In this document: positions 1 to 12,000 of the stretch, one piece after another
Layout: every line of letters begins with the position of its first letter
Position numbering within the stretch: the first letter of the stretch is position 1
IMG/VR virus record: IMGVR_UViG_3300009086_000060
Location: 1-31,962 of that record
Direction: 5' to 3' (one strand)
Length of the DNA stretch: 31,962 nucleotides
Source of the DNA: a virus
Notes under the pieces: model-generated
The model's input: only the letters and a program-made list of their open reading frames with translations
What the model was told of the DNA's origin: nothing
The model's database searches: none
Made by a program: the position numbers and the translations under genes

Positions 1-3000
1 GCTTATTGTTAGATTTAGATGTAAAAGTAATTTTAAATAATAATATTCAAAAGAAAGATTTACATTATACAATAGACATTATTAATGATGTAGCATTTAT
101 AAGATTTGAAAATGATTTATCTGTAGATGACGTTTTACAATTAAATTGTTATAGTTCTGCAACTGCAAATAGTAACGGCTATTATGAGCTTGCTCATAAC
201 TTAGAAAGAAATCCATTAAACGATGATATGGCAAGCTTTACTTTAGGTGAAGTTATTGATCATGTTGGTACTATTGTACAAAACACTAACCAATATAACG
301 GTAATGTATACCCTGGATCAAGCAACTTGCGAGATTTAGGCGATGTTGATAGATTTGGTACTAGATTTGTAAAACATAGTGGCCCTATCAATTTACCATT
401 ATTCCATATTACTAATAAAGAAGCAAATGTAGTAAAGGCTATAAGATATTCTAGATTAGAATATGCAAAATTTAAAAGATTGTTTTTACAAACTGCAAAT
501 AATTTAGGTTATGACGGTCCAGTAAAACAGACTGTAGATAAAATATTCTCTACTATAAATGCAGAAAAAAATGACAGTATGCCATTTTATTTTACAGATA
601 TGGTACCGGTATCAGGATACTTACGTACTGAACATAATGTAAGATCAAGCGATACAAATTATTATGCACTAAATGAAATTTTTAGTATAACATCGTTAAC
701 TGAAAAAGCAGTGTTAGTATACCTTAATGGATTACAATTAACACATGGTAAAGATTATACATTTAACGATGAAGGTTTTGTTAATATTACAGCTACTAAA
801 ACACCAGGCGATATTATTGAAATCTATGAATATGAATCAACTGATGGATGCTATGTTCCAGCAACTCCAACTAAGTTAGGTTTATACCCTAAGTACCAGC
901 CTAAGATTTTTACTGATAATACATACATTGAACCAGTAACAATGATTCAAGGACACGACGGAAGTATTGTTAAAGCATATGACGATTTTAGAGATGATTT
1001 AATATTAGAACTAGAATTAAGAATTTTTAATAATTTAAAACAAGCGTATAATACTAACCTACTAGACATACATGATTTTATTGGCGGCGAATATAGAGAT
1101 ACTAAGTTTACTAAAAAAGCTATAGACAAATCTTATACTGCTGACTTTATACAATGGACTACACTTGCTGGTAATCCTGATTATACTTCAAATGAATATT
1201 ATACTGAAGGTAATAGTTTTACATATAATTACAAAACTATGATTTCACCACAAGGTAATCAGTTACCAGGTTGGTGGAGACAGGTTTATATACAAGCATA
1301 TGATACTGATCGTCCTCACACACACCCTTGGGAAATGTTAGGATTTACAATAGAACCAAAATGGTGGAAAGATGAATACGGTCCTTCACCATATACTAGA
1401 AGTAACACATTACTTTGGGAAGATTTACAAAACGGTATAATTAGAGATCCGTCTTCCGCAATAAAATCAAATAAAAAATATTCAAGACCTGGGCTAGTAA
1501 ACCATATTCCTGTAGATGACACAGGAGTATTATTAAGTCCATTAGAAAGTAACTTTGCACAAAATTATGTTGCTGGTCCTACAAAAGAATTATTTGGATA
1601 TGGTGATGGCAACCCAGCAGAAACAGCATGGAGAAAATCAGCTGAATATCCGTTTGCGGTGTTACTAAGTTGGGTATTAAATCAACCTGCTAAAGTACTA
1701 GGTATAGGCTTTGACATTAGTCGTATCAAACGTGATTTAGTTGGAAACCTAGTATCAACAAAAACTAATAACTGTATTAGATTAAAAGATATTGTATTTC
1801 CTAATACAGTAAAAGATAATACCCGTCAGACAACTAGCGGATTAGTAAATTTTGTTTATAATTATCTTGCAAGTAATACTACTTCAAATTATAAATCATA
1901 TCAAAATTTAATATCAAATATTAATAATAGAATATCTTTAAAAGTAGGCGGATTTACTGAGCAAGAAAAATTTAAATTAATACTAGATTCACGTACACCT
2001 TTAAATAAAGGAAATGTATTTGTCCCGCAAGAAAACTATAAAGTATTTTTAAATAGCAGCTCACCTGTTACTACGATAAGTTATAGCGGAGTTATAGTTG
2101 AAAAACAGTCTAACGGATTTATTATTAGAGGATATGATAGAGAAAAAGCAACTTTTGAGTACAAACAACCATTTGTAAGAGCAAATGATCCTAGTATTAA
2201 CATAGGCGGCATAAGCGAAACATTTGTTGAGTGGAGTGAAAGAAAACAGTATGTTAAATCACAAAATGTTAGATTTTCTGGATCATTTTATAGATGTAAA
2301 GAAAGTCATGTAAGTGGAACTACGATAGATGTAGAAAAGTTTCAACAGATTGCAACACTTCCACTTATAGGAGGTAGCTCTGCAATACTTAGAAGAGAGT
2401 TTACAACACGTGAGTTATCTATACCTTACGGAACATTACTAAAAACTCGACAAGAAGTAATTGACTTTTTACTAGGATACGAAGCAAGCCTAGTTGAAAA
2501 AGGATTTGAGTTTAACTATTACAATGATGAGCTTAGTCAAGTGTCAAATTGGAGCTTGTCTGTAAAAGAATTCTTATTTTGGACTACACAGAATTGGGCA
2601 GCTGGATCAGTTCTGTCATTAAGCCCAGCAGCTTCTGAAATAACATTTTCAAAAGATTATTGTGTAGTTGACGATATATTTGATAAGTTTTACGATTACT
2701 CGTTGTTTAAATCAGACGGTACAAGACTTGACAAATCGTTTACTAGTATTGTAAGAGATAACCAAAATACTTTTGGAATATTACCAAAGAATACGCAAGA
2801 CGGCATTTATCATATAAAATTACCACTTGTTCAAAAAGAACATGTAGTTTTACTAGATAACGAAACAGTATTCGGCGATGTAATTTATGATCAACCTGCA
2901 GGTTATAGACAAGAGCGTATTAAAGTTGTTGGATATAAAAGCGACGGCTGGACAGGCGGCTTAAACATCCCTGGATTTGTTTATGACGAAGCTATTGTAG

Positions 3001-6000
3001 ATGAGTGGACAAGTTACAAAGATTACTCTATTGGCTCATTAGTAAAATATAAAGAATTTTATTATGTAAGCACAATTGATCTTACTGGAGTTGAAAAATT
3101 TAATGAAAATGACTGGGAGCGTTTAGATGAACGTCCTCAGCCAAAGATGTATCCTAACTTTGATTATCGAATTAATCAGTTTGCAGACTTTTATGATTTA
3201 GATAGTGATAACTTTGATGTTGAGCAACAAAAACATGCACAGCATTTAATTGGCTACCAAAAAAGACAATACCTACAAAATATCATTAACGATGACGTAA
3301 GCCAATATAAATTTTATCAAGGAATGATTCAAGATAAAGGTACTATAAATTCTTTAGATAAGTTATTTGATGCGCTGAGTAGTGCAGATAAAGATAGTAT
3401 AGACTTTTATGAAGAATGGGCTATTAGAGCAGGTCAGTACGGTGCTACTGATAACTTTAATGAAGTTGAATTTATTATCGACGAAGACAAAATTAAAATA
3501 GATCCGACTACGGTACAACTAGTAAAAAGTATACCAGCAAATGATACAGACGATATTTACAAAATTATACCAAATGATGTTTATTACAGGCCTAAAGATT
3601 ATAACCATAAGCCTTTCCCAACAACAAATGCACCCCATATTGGTGTTAAGACTTCGGGATATGTAAATGACAAAGATGTTGTATACAAAGTAAAAATTAA
3701 AGCAGATTTACTTCAAAGTCTTCCTAGCTCAATTGGAATTAGTGATTATGTATGGATAACTGGAACTACAGAAGACTGGGACGTACTACAACATATCACT
3801 ACAGATTACCACGTAACATCAATTGAAGGATTTACTGAACTAGTTGATGCAATTGATCGCAGTGCTAGTCCAGCTGTTAAAATTACATTTGATAGAACTA
3901 CTAATTTTATTCCTGGTGATATTGTTGGCTTACAACAAGTTGGTAATGGTAACTGGGGTTTTTATCAAATAGAAGAAATTAATAATACAGTTGCAATTGC
4001 AAGCGTACAAGACAGAACATTAGTTAATGATTCTGAAAACTTAAACGGATATGTAAGTATTCTTAGAAGTGTTAGAGCTTCGTCATTAGATGAAGCAAAC
4101 TTAATTTTAGAAAAATTTAAATTACATGACCAAGTAATTTGGTTAGACGGCACATCTAATAATGACTGGAAAGTTATAAAGAGGCAAGAAACGTTTACTG
4201 ATTATAATGTAATTGACAATCCGTACTTGGTTGCTACCGAAACTAACTTTAGCAATAGTATGGCAACTAGTTTAGGAAATACAAACTTATTAGTTGGCGA
4301 CGAGACAGTAGAAGACGGTGTTGTGCATTTCTATTCAAGAGCAAGCAGTTCAAATAATTTAAGAAATATGGGTGAGCTTACTCCTGAAACATCGGCAGTA
4401 TTTGGGATTAGTGTTACTAATGCAAATCCAGGAGTAGTTACAGCAACAGACCATAACTTACAATCAGGAGAGTTAGTAAGATTTAAAGAAGTTTCTGGAA
4501 TGACTGCGCTAAACAATCTTGAATTTTACGCAAACGTAATTAATGAAAATACTATCTCAATGTACAGTGACGTCGGATTAACACAATCTATTGATACTAC
4601 ATCATATGGCACATTTATAAGTGGGCTTATACTTAAATCCAACGGCTATAGTTTAAAATCAAACTTTGGTCATGATGTTGCAATCAGCCCGGATGGTAAG
4701 TTAGCAGTAGTTGGTGCACCAAATGCAACTAACATTTCAGATAATATCAAAGGTGATTTTAGAGAAGCTGGACCTGTTGGAGTTGCAGATGCTGAATATA
4801 AGACAGGTGACATTGTTAAATATAATGAAAATTATTGGAAAGCAGTAAGAAATATTCCTGCTGAAAATAATGCAATAGAATTTAGTACATTTGACAGTTA
4901 TGCATTTTTTGAAGAAACTATACAACCTTTACCTGAAACGTTAGTAATTAATTTTCCTTTAAAAGATGACGGTATTACAGTTGATCAACTTGGATCTTTT
5001 GAACAAAAAGAAATTGTAAACGTACAGTCTAATAATGTATCAGCTATCGTTGAAGATATACAAATTATACTTAATGGTTCTGGTAACAAAGTTGGCGAAC
5101 GTTTAACACTATCATCACCGACTGGAGACATACAACAAGGTGATCAAATAGTAGGTAAAGAATCAGGTGCTTCAGGTATAATTAATACTTTAGAAGAAGC
5201 TGCACCAGTTAACATTAATAGCAGACAACTTACATTGATATTACAAGGTAATCCTTATTTGCCAAATAGTGTAACTGATCATATTCTTGTAAGAGCTCCA
5301 TTAGATCAATACAGGGCAACAAAACCTCAAGATAAGATAGTACTTGGCTGGAATCGTTATACAGGATTTAATAGAGCATCTGATCAATATACAAGTACTG
5401 AATTATTTACTAATAGTATTTCATTAAACAATACTGGACAACCAGACAGTAATAACAAAACATACGTTGCACCAAGATCTAGTTTTATTAATAATGAACA
5501 TGAAATAATACATAAAGTTGATCATGTACTTTACATTGTAAATCCGTTAATTGTACCAGAAGTAAATGATACTGTTGATTGCTCTACTGGATCTGCAAAA
5601 GTTGTAAAGGTAATTTCTAAAGTAGACAGATTGGTAGTTTATATAACAGAAACTAATGGATTTTTCCCAACAGATTCTACAGTATCGCTAGAAAGTGTTG
5701 TTATTGGTGATTACACTCAACCAAACAATACGACAAATAACGGCTTAGGCGGCTTTTGGTATATAGCAGCAGAAGCTGACGGTTACTATAATGGTAACGA
5801 ATTTTCAGATCTAAGTAAATTTGGAATACCTGCGTATGGCTTAGTATATAAAGATGTACTAGTATATGACGAAACTAATGATAGCTATAGTAGTACTAAC
5901 AGATTTTACTACAATAGTTTAGATAATGTCGGAGCAACACCAAATAAAGAACCTGGACATTTACAAATACTTTCACATAGAGGCGATGCATACGATGCAG

Positions 6001-9000
6001 TTTCAGGTGTAAGAGATATTAAAGACAGCAGATGGATAATTAGAGCTCCTGCTGCTGCGTCCTTTAGTGAAGACGACGAGTTTAGAGTTTGGATTAATAC
6101 TGAAGAAGGAATTAACGATTTATCTAAATTAGATGGTCAAACAGGTAATCAAGTTGTACTTAAAGTAAACAACAATGAGCATAATGATTTGCCTCATATA
6201 GTAAATGATATTTGGGACGGATATATTGATATCTTATTAACAGCAAAACAAACTGCTGACATTGATGTACCAAGTGACATTGATACTGATATAAGTGATT
6301 ATTTTGAACCTAGTGTAGGTGATTATATCGAAGACGGCGTTACAGGCGCTAGAGCTCAAGTTGTACATTACATTAAAAGAAATATTGCTGATGTAAGAGT
6401 ATATGTTAAAGATATTACAATTACAAATACAGGATTTCAAAATAGAAATGATATTAGGGTTGATTTTACGCCGTATAGTTTAGGGCGTAGACCAATGGGT
6501 CAAATACAAAAAGTAAGTATTGCAGGCACAGGACATGATTCATCTTTAGGCAAATTCTTAGTCGTAACTGCAAGTTCAGCACCTAAGTTTTATGATAGTT
6601 TAGAAAACCCAGCTGGATATACACCTGAAAATTACTTTAATTCTAATCCTAGTTTGTTTACGTTTGATCCACATCCTGATAGTTATGGTTCAACAGACGC
6701 TACTAAAGATTTAAATGTATTTGGTTATATAAACAAAGAATATTGGATATATTCTGAAAAAACAGACGAAGCAGGAGCAACCCTATCTGCTAGTTATCCT
6801 GCTTCAACAAACAGAGATTGGACATTAACAAACAATATTCCTATAATTGGTACTGGAACTTCAGGATTTTATAATAATTCTGGTGTGTTTATGGTATACA
6901 CTAAAGCAGGAACAGAATGGCAACGTCGAGGAACGTATACAGTTCCGGTTACAACTAATAATGCAGAATATAATCCTGCAAGTCCTCAAACTACAGTTGA
7001 GCAATTAGGTAAGCAAGTTGAAATAAGCCAAGAAAAAGATTTGTATAGAATATTTGTAAGTTCTAAAGATAAAGTTTTTGTTATTAAACACGGTGTTGAC
7101 AATAATGATATAGAATATAATTTTGCGTTAGACATTGATAATAGATATAGAGGAACGTATAGTACATTAGTTCCTTATGCAAAAGACGAAATTGTATTGT
7201 TTGAAGGAAATTTATATCAGTCTAAAACTTTTAGTTTTGCAGTTCCAACAACTAATACTAATAATTGGATACTACTTGATCAAAACATACAAAACAATTT
7301 CTTTGTACCTAATACAAACGTTGGTAACATATATTCAGATACGTTGTTTGATAGTGTAGATACTGTACTAGACTTTAGTAAAGATATGGCAGTAAGTGAA
7401 GATGGTCAAGTACTAGTTATAAGTATACAAACTAATACTACATCGGATGCAGATAATAAAGTTGTAATTTATAGATTAAATTCAGAAGGTAGATATATTT
7501 GGAGCCAAACACTTGTTGCACCAACAAGTAATACACAATGGGCATCAAGTATCGATGTTACTCCTAATGGTAATACACTAGTTGTTGGAGATCCCGGAAA
7601 TGACGATAACGGATATGATACCGGTAAAGTATATGTTTACACTCGCATTGGTACAAGTTTCGTACTTACTGACACATTAATTGGAAACGAAACTGAATTA
7701 GCAAGAAAGTTTGGTACAAAAGTAAGTGCTACAGAAGATATCATTGCTATATCATCGTTCAACGGAGATATAACAGCTAATACTACATATGATGATGATA
7801 CGACAATACTTGATAATAGATTTACTAAATTTGTTAATACTCAAATTGATAGCGGAAGTGTTACACTTTACGAAAAATTTGATAACGGGTATATATTTGC
7901 TGAAGAGCTAGAATATAGTAATATAAAATCTAGCAGATTTGCTGAAACTTTATTAATAAACAGAAATCATATTTACGTAGGCTGTGCAGGACAACCTGCA
8001 TCAGAAGATGTAATAAACGATGGACAAGTTATTAATTATATTTCACCAAAAGGAACAAAATCTTGGAATGTTATCCGCTCAGCTAATCCAGTTGTTGATA
8101 CAACTAAAATTAGAAAAGTATTCTTATACAATAGAAAAACTGGACAGCTAGTTAAAAATCTAGACTATGTTGATATACATCAAGGAAAAATTCCAGGTCC
8201 TGCAGAACAAGAATTAACTTTTAAAAGTTCTATTGATCTTGCAAAATATAATGTTACTTCTGATATTAATATATTTAATGATACTGATAATTGGGAATCT
8301 AATTATGTAGGAAAATTATGGTGGGACATTAGTACCGCTAGATTCCATAACCATTACCAAGGAGAGCCATTAGAGCAAGCACAAACATGGCACTCAATGA
8401 TTAGTACATATTCTATAGATGTGTATGAATGGGTAGAAAGTAGTTTATTACCTTCAGAATGGGACGCACAGGCCGATACACCAGAAGGGTATGCTAAAGG
8501 AATAAGTGGACAAACAAAATACAGTGATGCTGCTTACTCACAAAAATTAACATATGATAATGTTAGTAAATCTTTTGGCACAAAGTATTTTTATTGGGTT
8601 AAAAACAAACTAACTATACCTAGCGATCAAAGTAGAACTATAAGTGCTGGTCAAGTATCTTCGTTAATAGGAAATCCAAAAGCTCAAGGATATCAATTTG
8701 CAGCATTATTAAGTAATGATAGATTTGTGTTATATAATTGTCAAAGTCTTTTCAAAGACGATGATATTGTATTGCATGTTGATTATTATACACTTGATAA
8801 TCAAGAACAGAATATACATACACAGTATCAATTAATATCACAAGGATTAGAAACTAGTGAACCGTCTGCTGAAATATCACAAAAATGGATAGACAGTTTA
8901 GTAGGATACGATGTCCAAGGACGTCATGTTCCAGACAACGATTTAACAGTTAGAGAAAAGTACGGAATAAACTATCAGCCAAGACAAAGTTGGTTTATTA

Positions 9001-12000
9001 ATAGACATGAGGCTTTAAAACAAGTTGTCGAAAGAGCAAATTCTGTATTAAAAGAAAATATTATAGTTGATGATTTTGATTTTACAAGATTGACAAGTAA
9101 AGATACTCCACCTAGCACATATAAAAGAGAATACGATGTTGTAATTGATACAATTGATGATTTACAATTTGTTGGAACAGCAAAGGCAAGACCTGCGATT
9201 GTTGATTTAATAGTTAATGAAGGTGTTGTTACTAGGGCTCGAATACTAGATAGAGGCAGATCGTACAAAGATATTAACGGTACACTTAAAGGACCGTCGT
9301 ATAATATTGTAGGTGCAGGATCAGATTTAGAAATTGCTACTACAATTAATAATATTGACGGCAGTCTAGCATCGATAGAGATTTTAAATGGCGGCACAAA
9401 TTTTGAAGATACTACTCAGTTATTATTTAGAAAGTTACGTGTACTAGTTAATAATGACGAAACAGCAAACGGACGTTGGTCAATATATGAGTGGAATCAT
9501 ATAGATTTAATATGGGAAAGAGTACAAGTACAGTCTTATAATACTGGTAATTATTGGAACTATACAAATTGGTTTGCAGCAGGTTACAATCAATTTACAA
9601 CTATAAACCATTTAGTTTCACAAAGTTATGAACTAGAAAACGTTGACGATAGAATCGGAGATATAACTAAGATTAGTAACATTGGTTCCGGCGGTTGGTT
9701 ATTATTACAGAAGACTGCTGACACAGGCAGTAGAAATTACACTGACGATTATACTACAATTGGTCGTGAAAATGGAACGATTGAAATTGATCCAGCTGTT
9801 TATACAGTTTCAACTAATGCATCGGGATTTGATAGTTTTACATTCGACGGCAACTTTTATGATAATGAACCAAATGTTGAAATTAGAAACATATTAGATG
9901 CACTAAGGTATGATATTTTAGTAGATAATTTAAGATCTGAGTATAATGAATTATTTTTCAGCAGTATACGTTATGTACTAAGTGAGCAACCTAATGTAGA
10001 TTGGGTATTCAAAACTAGTTTTGTTAAAGCAAAACACAATGTAGGTGAATTAAGAGAAGACATTACATTTAACAACGATAACTTACCAAGCTATAATGAG
10101 TATATTGAGGAAGTAAAACCTTATAAAACAAATATTAGAGAATATCTAAGTTCTTATGAAAGAACTGACAATACTAATACTCTTACATCAGATTTTGATG
10201 TACCGCCGATTTATCAAGACGGTAAAATAGTTCCCAGCAATTTAAAAGTTAGAGGTAATCAATTTATTGGATCTGAAGGAAGATTTAATGAATACCCTGA
10301 TAAGAATTGGTATGATAATGCAGGTTATAAAATTACTTCGGTAGAAATTTATGATGGCGGCAACAGTTACACTTATCCACCTAAGGTGATCTTTGAAGGT
10401 GGCGGCGGCACAGGTGCAGTAGCTCATTCATATATTGCTAGAGGAAAAGTTAATAAAATTGAAATAACTAATCCTGGCAGCGGCTATACTAGTGCTCCAA
10501 CAGTAATTTTAGAAGGTAGTGTTCAAGATGGCGGAGAAACTGCTATTGCTACTGCAATATTAGGCGAAACACTCACAAAAACAATGCATGTTGCAATGAA
10601 GTTTGATAGAACGTCAAAAACTTTTGTATATAACGTATTGCCTGAAATAGAAACATTTACCGGTACTGCTGCAAAATTAGTATTTGATTTAAAATATCCA
10701 ATGGATCTTAGAACTAATAAACTTGAGATTATTATAGACGGAGAAAAACAATTAAGAAGTCAGTACACATATGAAAACGTAAAAGATACTACTAAATCCT
10801 ATACTAGATCGTTAGGACGTATTAATTTTGTAACTCCCCCTGCACTTAACAGTGTAATAACTGTAAGTTATTCTAAAGATGTTAGCATGTTAAATGCAGC
10901 TGATAGAGTAACTAATTTTTACGACCCAACTACAGGTATGTTAGGCGCTGAATTATCACAAGTTATGACAGGTATTGATTTTGGCGGTGTTGAAGTACGT
11001 AGCTTTGATTTTGATACTGAGTCAGGATGGGACACTGATGGATGGTTTACAACACCATGGGACACATATGATAATACATATGAAGATCATGTTTTTTATG
11101 CAGACGGTACAACTATTATAATTGAGTTAGATAGTGCATTAGAAGACGGTGTTACATACAATATATACAGAAATGGTGTTAGAATAGATGATTCTAATTA
11201 CCCAGCTAATCCTACAAATCCTAATGCTATTATGACTTCGATTGTAGGAGACGGCCAACAAACGTTGATAAATCTCGCAGAATTAGGTATAGATCTAAAT
11301 ACTGACGATATCTTAATTGTACGCAAAATTACAAGTGAAGGTACAGTAAATCCTGATACTGATAGTTATGATACACAACTTAGTGGCGGCCAATTAAATT
11401 ATGGTAATGCCGGCGGAACAGCTTCTGAAGATATTATAGTAGACGGAGACTTATTTGTAACTCCGAACAACGCAGCTGGCACTGAAGAACTAGTTGCAGG
11501 ACAAGTACTAGATACAGTAGATATAAAAGTATTTGAAAGACCAGGTACTGGCACAGGACAAATATATAGCCAAAACTTTATTACAGACGGCACAACAGTT
11601 TATGATTTAGTAATACAACCAAATAGTCCTGATGCAGTTATTGTTAAGATTAACTCTAATATAGTCCATGACTATACTATAGATCTTAAACAGAATACAT
11701 TAACGTTTACATCAGCACCTACTGTAGATCAACTATTAACAATTTTAACAATTGGTAAAAACGGACAAAATATATTAGATATTGACTCTCACGTTGCTGA
11801 CGGTAGTACTACTATTTTTGAAACAAGTGTTGCATGGCAAGATGATCTTCAAATTGTTACTACAATAGACGGAGAAGCACATTCACCAGAAGCAGTAAAT
11901 GCACGTAAGAGTGCTAATAATCGAGTAGAGTTTGAATTTACAGTTAGTACAGAAGCAGGCTCCACACTAGAGTATGAAATTTATAGTAACAAAGATGAAA

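Noticed and set aside
6-8. TTG as start codon of the giant gene
   Set aside because: The same frame is open to the left edge, no ribosome binding site can be seen, and the first visible residues continue a domain, so the true start is upstream of the window.
8975-9397. Minus-strand open frame of 140 codons inside the giant gene
   Set aside because: It lies fully antisense to a well-supported coding frame, has Ser/Ile/Leu-rich nonsense composition, and shows no start signals or motifs.
9682-9897. Plus-strand open frame of 71 codons in a second frame within the giant gene
   Set aside because: It is overprinted on a coding frame with clear module structure; no ribosome binding site or recognisable motif.
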